From Clavibacter sp. (GTDB taxonomy: Bacteria > Actinomycetota > Actinomycetes > Nanopelagicales > Nanopelagicaceae), in the NCBI GenBank assembly GCA_003569145.1, contig BGOH01000008.1, forward strand, positions 31,110 to 95,109: a stretch of DNA of 64,000 nt. The letters run 5' to 3'. Every line of letters begins with the position of its first letter. The first letter of the stretch is position 1. This document shows, piece by piece, positions 46,715 through 54,698 of the stretch. The notes under the pieces are model-generated. The model did no database searches, was not told where the DNA came from, and saw only the letters and a program-made list of their open reading frames with translations. Both the position numbers and the translations under genes were made by a program.

Positions 46715-46792
46715 CAATTCTGGCATGGATAGGATTCCCCGTATCAGTGAGCCTCCCCGAAATAGTCATAAAAATGAACTTATTTCTCCACT

Positions 46793-46811
46793 GGTAATCG
46801 ATCGATTTACC
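46793..46811. promoter_or_regulatory. Palindromic candidate operator upstream of the nucleoside importer
   Basis: GGTAA TCGATCGAT TTACC: five-base arms around the self-complementary TCGATCGA. It ends about 40 bases before the bmp start codon. A LacI/GntR-type dimer could bind such a site. Regulator unknown. Confidence 0.35.
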
Positions 46812-46853
46812 CTCGGGCATACCTCAATGCCAGAGATCTTTGAGAGGAGATTC

Positions 46854-47885
46854 ATGATTAAGCGCGTGATATCTGTAGTAGCTGTAGTTGCACTTACAGC
46901 TCTAGGTTTTGCGGCACCATCTAAGGCAGCATCGGAAAGTGATTGCGGTACCGGAAAACTTTTCTGCATCGGTTTAGTAACTGATACTGGAAAAGTTGAT
47001 GACAAGTCATTTAACCAATCTGCATGGGAAGGCGCCAAAGCTGCGGCTAAGTCAAATGGCGGTTTCGCTAAATACATCGAAACAACAGATCCAAAAGACT
47101 ATGCCACAAATATCGGCCAGTTTGCTAGCAAGAATTACAATGTAATTATCGGTGTTGGCTTCCTCATGGCAGAGGCCATGACTAAAGCAGCAGCTGATTA
47201 TCCAAAAATTAAGTTCATTGGAGTAGATCAATTCCAGGGAGCTGCTGTTCCAAATCTAACTGGACTAGTTTTCCCAGAAGATAAGGCTGGCTTCCTTGCA
47301 GGATACCTAGCTGGACATCTAACAAAGACAGGTAAGACTGGAGCAGTTCTTGGAACTGAAGTTGTTCCACCAGTTCGTTACTTCGGAGAGGGATACCGTA
47401 ACGGCGTTGCATACGCTGCTAAGGAACTCGGCAAGAAGTATCCAGCAACTAAATTGATTTATCACGCTCCAGATAACGCATTCAATGACCCAGCATGGGG
47501 TGGAACAACTGCTCAGCAGCTTCTCTCCCAGGGTTATGACGTCATCTTCGGCGCAGGTGGAAACACTGGAAACGGTGCACTACTTCGCGTTGCAAAGAAG
47601 AAAGGTGCATATTGCATCGGCGTCGATAGCGATCAATGGGGAACACTTCCTGAGTCTCGTCCTTGCCTTGTAACTTCAGCGATGAAGTTAATCGATAAGG
47701 GCGTTGCTGCAGTTATCAAGACCATTGTTGAAGGAACAGATAAGGGCGGAAACTACTTTGGAAAAGTCGGACTTGCTCCACTACACGACTTCTCAAGCAA
47801 AGTTCCTGCTGCATATCAAGCTAAGTTGAAGGCAATTACTCCAAAGGTTCTTAACGGAACCGTTAAGACCGGAGTTAAGCTCTAA
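46854..47885 (+). CDS. BMP-family nucleoside-binding protein of an ABC importer
   Basis: 343 residues. Signal peptide of about 23 residues (KRVISVVAVVALTALGFAAPSKA) with no lipobox cysteine at the obvious cleavage site. BMP core: CIGLVTDTGKVDDKSFNQSAWEGAK, GVGFLMAEAMTKAA, and GTEVVPPVRYFGEGYRNGVAYAAK. Start is the ATG at 46854, with GAGGAGA six bases upstream; the frame extends upstream but without signal. First gene of a nucleoside-uptake operon; BMP proteins of this type bind purine nucleosides. Confidence 0.93.
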   Translation: MIKRVISVVAVVALTALGFAAPSKAASESDCGTGKLFCIGLVTDTGKVDDKSFNQSAWEGAKAAAKSNGGFAKYIETTDPKDYATNIGQFASKNYNVIIGVGFLMAEAMTKAAADYPKIKFIGVDQFQGAAVPNLTGLVFPEDKAGFLAGYLAGHLTKTGKTGAVLGTEVVPPVRYFGEGYRNGVAYAAKELGKKYPATKLIYHAPDNAFNDPAWGGTTAQQLLSQGYDVIFGAGGNTGNGALLRVAKKKGAYCIGVDSDQWGTLPESRPCLVTSAMKLIDKGVAAVIKTIVEGTDKGGNYFGKVGLAPLHDFSSKVPAAYQAKLKAITPKVLNGTVKTGVKL

Positions 47886-47907
47886 GACTTAAGTTAAGGT
47901 TATAAAG

Positions 47908-47945
47908 AAAGGGAGATACGCTTTTAAAAGAGCGTATCTCCCTTT
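47908..47945 (+). other. Perfect 15-bp stem-loop after the binding-protein gene
   Basis: AAAGGGAGATACGCT at 47908-47922 pairs perfectly with AGCGTATCTCCCTTT at 47931-47945, loop TTTAAAAG. There is no T-tract after it, so it is more like an mRNA-stabilising or partial-termination hairpin, as seen after binding-protein genes in other ABC operons. It would let the binding protein outnumber the permease and ATPase. Confidence 0.75.
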
Positions 47946-47990
47946 ACCTCAATAAGAAGTAACGGCTTTAAAAAATCATTGGAGCAACTT

Positions 47991-49054
47991 GTGGATGCTA
48001 AGCAAGAGAAAAAGCTTGATTTAAGCCCTGTCCTGGTTCCAATTCTTTCAATCCTGGTCGCTTTAATTTTCGGTGGCATCCTGGTCTTTATTCAAGGGAT
48101 TGATCCCTTGCTTGCTTATAAAGTTTTATTTACAACTGCATTTGGTTCACTTGATGGAATCGCGATCACGCTTGCTAAAGCTACGCCTTTAATATTGAGT
48201 GGTTTGGCAGTGGCAATTTGTCTACGAGCCGGATTATTTAACATCGGCGCTCAAGGTCAATTGATTTCAGGAGCGCTTGCATCTGCCTGGGCAGGCTACA
48301 CATTCGTTGGTCTTCCAGCATTAGTTCATATTCCGTTGGCACTAATCTTTGGTGCTTCTTCGGCGCAATTGTCGCTCTAGTTGCCGCAATACTAAAGGCC
48401 TATCGTGGAGTTCATGAAGTTATTACAACAATAATGCTTAATAGCATTGTCATTGCTCTCGCTGATTACTTGACCAGCACGCCATTTAAAGAACCAGACC
48501 AGCCATTGACTAGAACGCCGAAAATACAAGATTCAGCACGTATGCCTGACTTGCTGGGCCTTCCGTTGGGATTCTTTCTGGCTATCGGTCTCTCCATTGC
48601 GCTTTGGTGGATCATGAAAAACACTACAACTGGTTTTAGTATTGAAACTATTGGAAGAAATAAGAATGCTGGATGGTATGCCGGTATCTCTATCAAGAAA
48701 ACTGTCATATTAAGTATGTTGATTGGTGGGGCGGTTGCAGGAATTGCTGGTGCTGTTGAAACTCTAAGTATCACTGGAAGATTTGAACCAGCTTTTAACG
48801 CAGGTCTTGGTTTTGATGGTATTACCGTGGCTTTACTTGGTCGCGCTAATCCACTTGGCGTGATCCCTGCAGCGATTCTGATTGGTGGAATGCGAGCGAG
48901 TGCCTCAACTGTTCAATTCGAAGCTGGCGCAGCACCAGAATTGGTTGATCTTCTTCTAGCGATGATTCTATTTTTTGTTACTGCGCCACTACTTGCAAGG
49001 TTTTTCAAGAATCGGAAAGAAAATGTTGCTATGACTAGTGGATGGAGCAACTAA
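47991..49054 (+). pseudogene. Nucleoside ABC transporter permease 1 (NupB/YufP-like), one frameshift
   Basis: Multipass permease of the BMP-type importer. The first part (GTG at 47991, GGAG six bases upstream) has membrane segments through CLRAGLFNIGAQGQLISGA. At about 48354-48361 the frame breaks; adding one T restores FGASFGAIVALVAAILKAYRGVHEVITTIMLNSIVIALADYL, which is the standard permease motif region. The second part runs to the stop at 49052-49054. The stop overlaps the next ATG by one base. Assembly error or true inactivation cannot be told apart here. Confidence 0.85.
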
Positions 49055-50034
49055 TGAGACTGCGCACTAGTCACTATGTAACTCTGGCATTTCTAGCTGC
49101 CTTCGCTTACTTTTTTAGCAAAGATGGATTAGTTGCTACCTCAGTTCTGTATACCGCAATTCAATTTTCAATTCCATTGGCTCTAGCTGCCATGGTTGGC
49201 GTTATGTGCGAACGAACTGGAGTTGTAAATATTGGCATTGAAGGAACCATGTTAATTTCAGCTTTTACTGCCTTTTTTGCAGGTGCTATTTTGCAAGATA
49301 CCGTCCGAGGAATGTTTGTTGGAGTTTTCACTGGAGCAATGATGGGGCTTCTATTAGCTCTCATGGCAGTTAGCTGGAAAATGGACCAGATTATTGCTGG
49401 AGTAATCTTAAATATCTTGGCCGCAGGCATTACTTCTTTTTACTACCGACAAAACTACTCAATTCCTTCAACGTTAAATCCTATTGATATCCCAGTACTT
49501 GGTGCTTGGCCAATTCTTGGACCGGTGCTCTCCTTCCACGGGCCGATAACTTATTTTGGAATTCTCTTTATTCTTGCCTTGTGGTTTGGGCTTTATAAGA
49601 CTTCCTGGGGTTTGCGATCAAGAGCTGTTGGTGAGCATCCATCTAGCGCTGACACTGCGGGAGTCTCTGTAACAAAGCTTCGCTACTTAAACGTGACTAT
49701 TGCTGGCGCAGTTGGTGGACTTGCTGGTTCATATCTTGCTCTTGAAGCTGTTGGAATCTTTGAGCGTGGATTTACAGCAGGTAAAGGATTCACTGCTCTT
49801 GCAATCATGATATTCGGAAGATGGAATCCACTTGGAGCATTTGCTGCAGCTCTATTCTTTGGATTGACTCAAGCCGTAACAAATCAACTAATGATTGATG
49901 AAGTTGTCGAGATCCCACCACAGTTTATAAACATGCTCCCCTACATTTTAACAATTCTTGTCTTAGCAATCTCTGCTGGAAAAGTTCGTCCCCCTGCAGC
50001 TGAGGGAATTCCTTATGAGAAGGAGAAGTCATGA
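49054..50034 (+). CDS. Nucleoside ABC transporter permease 2
   Basis: 326 residues with about nine membrane segments. The permease signature ERTGVVNIGIEGTMLISAFTAFFAG and AVGEHPSSADTAGVSVTKLRYLNV are present. Start ATG at 49054, overlapping the previous stop by one base (TAATG) and with GGAG six bases before it, preferred over an in-frame ATG at 49042. Forms the channel with permease 1. Confidence 0.92.
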   Translation: MRLRTSHYVTLAFLAAFAYFFSKDGLVATSVLYTAIQFSIPLALAAMVGVMCERTGVVNIGIEGTMLISAFTAFFAGAILQDTVRGMFVGVFTGAMMGLLLALMAVSWKMDQIIAGVILNILAAGITSFYYRQNYSIPSTLNPIDIPVLGAWPILGPVLSFHGPITYFGILFILALWFGLYKTSWGLRSRAVGEHPSSADTAGVSVTKLRYLNVTIAGAVGGLAGSYLALEAVGIFERGFTAGKGFTALAIMIFGRWNPLGAFAAALFFGLTQAVTNQLMIDEVVEIPPQFINMLPYILTILVLAISAGKVRPPAAEGIPYEKEKS

Positions 50035-51539
50035 AGACTCTGCTAGAAATTCAGGGAGTAAGCAAGAGTTTTGGTTCGGTTGTTGCTAATGAAAACATCT
50101 CTTTAAGTGTTAAGGAAGGTGAAATCCTTGCTCTCTTAGGAGAAAATGGTGCGGGTAAGTCCACCCTTGTTAAAGCCGTCTTTGGCCTTGTTAAGCCCGA
50201 CTCTGGCACTATAAAAATTAATGGCCAGATCATGGAAAGTGGCGATACTGCAGCAGCAATTGCAAGTGGTGTTGGAATGGTTCATCAGCACTTTCAACTA
50301 GTTCCTGTCATGAGTGTTACTGAAAACTTAATTCTTGGCGATGAACCAAAGCGATTTGGAGTGGTAAATATCAAGAAGGCCAGAGCAGAGGCGATTAGTC
50401 TTTCTCAAAAGTATGGCCTTGAGGTAGACCCAGATGCAATTATCGAAGATCTTCCCGTTGGCATGGCTCAGCGAGTAGAAATTCTTAAAGCGCTTAGGCG
50501 TGATGTGAAATTGTTGATTTTAGATGAACCCACCGCAGTTCTAACACCCCAAGAAACAGATGAATTGTTGGAAGTTTTAAGAAACCTTGCAAAGCGTGGG
50601 GTGGGAATTTTGTTCATCACCCATAAATTGCGTGAAGTAATGGCAGTAGCTGATCGCATTGCGGTGTTGCGAGATGGAAAACTCATGGGAACCACCACCC
50701 CCAAGGAAAGTAGCGAATCAAAGCTAGCTCAATTGATGGTTGGTAGAGAAGTTGTCCTAAGAGTGGAAAAGGGGGTAGCAAAACCCAAGGAAGTGTTACT
50801 GGATGTTAGAAACCTTTCAGTGAAAGATGATAGAAAGCTTGAAGCAGTAAAGAATCTATCTCTTGAGGTTCATGCCGGAGAGATTCTAGGAATTGCAGGA
50901 GTTGAGGGAAATGGCCAGCGTGAATTAGTAGAGGCAATTTGTAGCATGCGGCCTCGACTTAGCGGTGAAGTGGTTATAAAGGGAAAAAGTATTGGCAATA
51001 TGAATCCGCGAGCAGCGCATCTAGCAGGTGTATCTCACATTCCTGAAGACCGAGAAAAACATGGACTAGTCACATCTTATTCAATTGCTGACAATCTAGT
51101 TTTGAATAGATTTGATCAAGCACCCTTTGCCAAGGGCTGGATTAGAAATCTAGGGCAAGTCGCCAACAATGGTGAGTCACTCGTTGAAAAATTTGATATC
51201 AGAGCACCAAATGCTTCATTGTCTGCCGGATCATTGTCTGGAGGCAACAAACAGAAAGTTGTTGTTGCGAGAGAATTAAGCCAACAATTAGATGTGGTTA
51301 TTGCAGCTCAACCTACCAGAGGCGTTGATGTTGGCTCGATTGAGTTTATTCATAACCAACTCATCGCTGCTCGTGATTCTGGAGCTGCAGTACTATTGGT
51401 TTCGGCAGAACTTGATGAAGTACTTTCACTGGCAGACAGAGTTGCCGTAATTTCAAATGGAAAAATTGTTGCAACATTTACTTCTAAAGAAGCTGATAGA
51501 AATACCATTGGTCGATTGATGGCCGGCCTGGCATCTTGA
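50031..51539 (+). CDS. Nucleoside ABC transporter ATPase (two ABC domains)
   Basis: 502 residues with tandem ABC domains. First: Walker A GENGAGKSTLVKA (about 36-48), Walker B LLILDEPTAVLTPQE. Second: degenerate Walker A GVEGNGQRELVEA and signature LSGGNKQKVVVARELSQ. This is the usual YufO/RbsA-like architecture energising import by the two permeases. ATG overlaps the previous stop by four bases. Confidence 0.93.
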   Translation: MKTLLEIQGVSKSFGSVVANENISLSVKEGEILALLGENGAGKSTLVKAVFGLVKPDSGTIKINGQIMESGDTAAAIASGVGMVHQHFQLVPVMSVTENLILGDEPKRFGVVNIKKARAEAISLSQKYGLEVDPDAIIEDLPVGMAQRVEILKALRRDVKLLILDEPTAVLTPQETDELLEVLRNLAKRGVGILFITHKLREVMAVADRIAVLRDGKLMGTTTPKESSESKLAQLMVGREVVLRVEKGVAKPKEVLLDVRNLSVKDDRKLEAVKNLSLEVHAGEILGIAGVEGNGQRELVEAICSMRPRLSGEVVIKGKSIGNMNPRAAHLAGVSHIPEDREKHGLVTSYSIADNLVLNRFDQAPFAKGWIRNLGQVANNGESLVEKFDIRAPNASLSAGSLSGGNKQKVVVARELSQQLDVVIAAQPTRGVDVGSIEFIHNQLIAARDSGAAVLLVSAELDEVLSLADRVAVISNGKIVATFTSKEADRNTIGRLMAGLAS

Positions 51540-51543
51540 TTCG

Positions 51544-52284
51544 ATGCCAAAGATAATTGGATTAATAGCTGGTACTGGCTTCTATGACCTTCCCGCACTA
51601 AAAGATGGTGAATCTAGAGAGTTAGACACCCTCTATGGAAAAGCTCAAATTAGAAGTGGGGAATGGAACGGCGCTCGCCTTATATTTCTAACCCGCCATG
51701 GAGTTGGCCACAGCATCCCGCCACATTTAATTAATTATCGAGCCAATATCAAGGCTATGAAGGATTTAGGGGTTGAGCAAATAATTGCAATTAATGTAGT
51801 TGGCGGAATTAATCCAAAGCTATCTCCCGGTGATCTTTGCCTAATTGATGACTTCATTGACTTCACCTCGGGTAGGCAGCACACCTTCTCGGATGGATCA
51901 AAACCTGGTGTTCAACATGTTGACCTCACTCGCCCATATGATGCAAAAATACAAAGCGCTCTACGCCAAAGCGCTAAGGAGTCAGGAATTTTGCTTCATG
52001 AAAATGGAGTCTATGCCGGATTTAATGGGCCTAGATTTGAAACCCCTTCAGAGATTCGACTTGCAGCCCTTGCTGGTGCGACGGTTGTTGGAATGACAGG
52101 ATGTCCTGAAGTGAGTTTGGCAAGAGAAATTGGAATCGCCTATGCCAGCATTGCGCTAGTTGTTAATCCCGCAGCAGGATTAAGTGAGGCCGAGATAACA
52201 ATGGATGAGATAAATAAGGCCCTTAATCTAGGAAAATCTAAAGCTTTAACAGTTATTGAAGGCGCGCTAAAGGTTTTGGCTTAA
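51544..52284 (+). CDS. S-methyl-5'-thioinosine phosphorylase-like enzyme (MtnP/PNP family)
   Basis: 246 residues, shorter than MTA phosphorylases. Family motifs: GLIAGTGFYDLP, FLTRHGVGHSIPPHLINYRANI, GPRFETPSEI, and CPEVSLAREIGIAYASIALVVNPAAG. The residue after ALVV is Asn in VVNPAAG, the 6-oxopurine type found in PNP and in the Pseudomonas MTI phosphorylase, not the Asp pair of MTA phosphorylases. With an MTA deaminase downstream, MTI to hypoxanthine plus methylthioribose 1-phosphate is predicted. Four-base gap after the importer ATPase. Confidence 0.85.
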   Translation: MPKIIGLIAGTGFYDLPALKDGESRELDTLYGKAQIRSGEWNGARLIFLTRHGVGHSIPPHLINYRANIKAMKDLGVEQIIAINVVGGINPKLSPGDLCLIDDFIDFTSGRQHTFSDGSKPGVQHVDLTRPYDAKIQSALRQSAKESGILLHENGVYAGFNGPRFETPSEIRLAALAGATVVGMTGCPEVSLAREIGIAYASIALVVNPAAGLSEAEITMDEINKALNLGKSKALTVIEGALKVLA

Positions 52285-52286
52285 AA

Positions 52287-53608
52287 GTGAGCGATTTTGA
52301 TTTAGTAATAGAGAATGCAACTATATCGTCACATCTGATAGCAAAAATACAGTCCTTAAAGATTGTGCCATTGGAATTAAAGATAAGAAGATTGTAGCAA
52401 TTCAGGGCGCAGGTAGTTTAAAAGGTGCTAATACCTATAATGCTAAAGGTAAGTTGATTGCTCCAGGACTAATCAATACTCACACCCACCTAGCAATGTC
52501 ATTACTGCGCGGTTGGGCGGAAGGGGTAAATCTTCAAGGATTTCTAGAGCGAGTCTGGGCAGCCGAAGGATTAATTATGAATCCAAAAAATGTTGCACTT
52601 GGAACTCAACTTGGCGCACTTGAATCACTCCTTGCAGGAACTACAACCACTCTTGATATGTATCTCTATCCAGATGCAGCCCACAAAGGAGCAGCAAGTA
52701 CTGGAATTAGACACATAACTGGCCCACTCTTCTTTGATTTCACTGGTCTTGATGGCCTTGATTGGGAAGCCAGATTAGAGATAGCCAAAAAATGGGAGCA
52801 AGTACTTCAAGATGTTGGCGGGCCAGATGTTCCTGCCTATCTAATGCCGCATTCAACCTACACCGTCTCACCTGATCACCTAGTTGAAATTGGAAAGCTA
52901 GCAAAGCAGATGGGAGCTTCGATAAGTATCCATATCTCTGAAAATCTTGGAGAAAATGATGATGTTGCTAAACGTTTCGGTAAGTCTCCAACTGCAATAT
53001 TGCAAGAAACTGGAATCTTAGATTCTCATACCTTATTAGGACACGGCGTTCACTTATCGGATGAAGACATTAAATTACTGGAGAGGGCAGGAGCTGCAGT
53101 TGCCCATTGCCCTGGAAGTAACCTCAAATTAGGAAGTGGGATTGCAGATATTAAAAAATATCAAAGTAGCGATCTTTGTGTTGCACTCGGAACGGATGGT
53201 TGCTCATCAAGTAATGATCTAGATATGTGGGCAGTGATGCGAGTGGCTGCCAACCTATTTGCCCAAAGCAATGGTCCAGAAAATTTAAGGGCAAGTGAGA
53301 TTTTTCGCATGGCAACAATTGAGGCAGCAAAAGCCTTAGGACTTGAGAGTTCAATTGGAAGTATTGAAGTTGGCAAAAGCGCAGATTTGATTTCAATAGA
53401 TCTAAACAAGGCGCATCTAATTCCGCTTCATGACGTATTTGCCCAGCTTGTCTTTGCTGCAGGACGCGGCGATGTGAGCGATGTTTGGGTTGATGGGAAA
53501 CAAGTAATAGCAGATGGCAAGTCAACCTTGATTGACTTCTCTGAATTATCGAAAGAAGTTGATATCGTAGTAAAGACTTTGCACAAGGAATTTAATGAAC
53601 AAGGATGA
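52287..53608 (+). pseudogene. Amidohydrolase: MTA/SAH/adenosine deaminase (MtaD-like), one frameshift
   Basis: Deaminates methylthioadenosine, adenosylhomocysteine or adenosine. GTG at 52287 starts SDFDLVIENATI; near 52323-52328 the frame breaks by one missing base, and then VTSDSKNTVLKDCAIGIKD is in the frame of the main part. Metal and catalytic motifs INTHTHLAMS, HISENLGE, LGHGVHLSDED and LGTDGCSSSNDLDM are intact. A TTG at 52454 could start only a protein missing the N-terminal beta domain. The next gene's start overlaps its 3' end. Confidence 0.85.
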
Positions 53609-54019
53609 ATTGATAGAGAAACTTGATTTGCAGCCCCTTGAAGGTGAAGGTGGTTTATATTCAACGATCTATCGAGATGAATTGAGCAATGCAATTTATT
53701 TTATGGTGGTCTCCCCCGATTTCTCAGCCTGGCATCGCCTGCCCCAGGCCGAACTCTGGCTTCATTTATCTGGCGATCCCCTTCTGCTTCACAGCATTGA
53801 AAACGGTCAACTTGTCTGCCATCGACTCGAGCAAGAGGGCAGCATCTTGCCTACCAAGTGCCAGCTAATACCTGGATGGCAGCAGAGTCTTTAGGGTCTT
53901 ATTCACTGGTGAGCTGTTTTCTAGCTCCAGCATTTTCAACTATGGAATTAGCTGGCAGAGATGAGTTAATCTCTCAATTCCCAAACATTGCCAACCTACC
54001 GGAGCTATTTCATGAGTAA
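53595..54019 (+). pseudogene. Cupin family DUF985 protein, one frameshift
   Basis: DUF985 cupins are small beta-barrel proteins of unknown activity. The first part (ATG at 53595) has LQPLEGEGGLYSTIYRDE, IYFMVVSPDFSAWHRL, and LWLHLSGDPL. At about 53879-53884 the frame breaks; in the -1 frame it continues AESLGSYSLVSCFLAPAFSTMELAGRDELISQFP, the typical family C-terminus, to TAA at 54017-54019. The frame change is net minus one (or minus four) base. Overlaps mtaD and the next SDR gene. Confidence 0.8.
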
Positions 54020-54698
54020 GCAGAAATCTATTCTTATTACCGGCGCTAGCGGGCTAATTGGAAGCGCGCTTTGCAAAACCTTTATCGCTGCAGGCTGGAG
54101 GGTGGTTGGCCAAGTAAATAGTTCTAAAGGCATTGATGGTATTGAAGTAATCAGAAAGGATCTTTCTAAAGCTTCAAGTGGCACTGAGTTAGTTGAGCAA
54201 ATAGGCGCAATTGATTGTGTAATCAATAATGCCGCTGATCAATCAATCCTTGATCTTAAGCATTATTCATCGACTAAGGCTCAAGAGATGTTTCAAGTAA
54301 ATCTTCTCTCTCCAATTGAGATAATTCTCGCGGCCAAATCAAAAGGCGCTACATTAGCCATCAATATTTCATCAATTGAAGCATTAAATTCCAAATCAGG
54401 TCATGAAATCTACGGCGCTTCAAAGTCAGCTTTAGAGTCTGTTACTCGATCACTTGCTCTATCTCTTGCGCCCATGCGGATTAATGGAATCAGATTAGGT
54501 CTTATTGGAGATGATAAGTTAGAAAGTAGGTGGCCGGAGGGTTTTTCCTCTTGGACTAATACAGTGCCAGCAGGGCGCATTGGAAGCGCTGAAGAAGTTG
54601 CCGAACTAGCACTAGCAATAACTAGTGAAACCTTTAATTTTGCATCTGGAAGCATCATTGATTTTGACGGCGGTAAGAGCGCACACCCCGGCTGGTAG
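54012..54698 (+). CDS. Short-chain dehydrogenase/reductase (SDR)
   Basis: 228 residues. NAD(P)-binding ITGASGLIGSALCKTF near the N-terminus and catalytic Ser/Tyr/Lys in NISSIEALNSKSGHEIYGASKSALES. ATG at 54012 directly precedes SKQKSILITGASG; an upstream start at 53988 adds nothing conserved. Its position at the end of the nucleoside operon suggests a carbonyl substrate from that pathway, but this is a guess. Convergent, touching the BMP gene at 54699. Confidence 0.88.
   Translation: MSKQKSILITGASGLIGSALCKTFIAAGWRVVGQVNSSKGIDGIEVIRKDLSKASSGTELVEQIGAIDCVINNAADQSILDLKHYSSTKAQEMFQVNLLSPIEIILAAKSKGATLAINISSIEALNSKSGHEIYGASKSALESVTRSLALSLAPMRINGIRLGLIGDDKLESRWPEGFSSWTNTVPAGRIGSAEEVAELALAITSETFNFASGSIIDFDGGKSAHPGW

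Noticed and set aside
46650..46853. N-terminal extension of the BMP protein
   Set aside because: No homology to a signal peptide; the ATG at 46854 has GAGGAGA upstream and begins a clear signal peptide.
52454..53608. MtaD starting at an internal TTG
   Set aside because: It would lose the N-terminal beta domain, which is visible one frame away from 52287.
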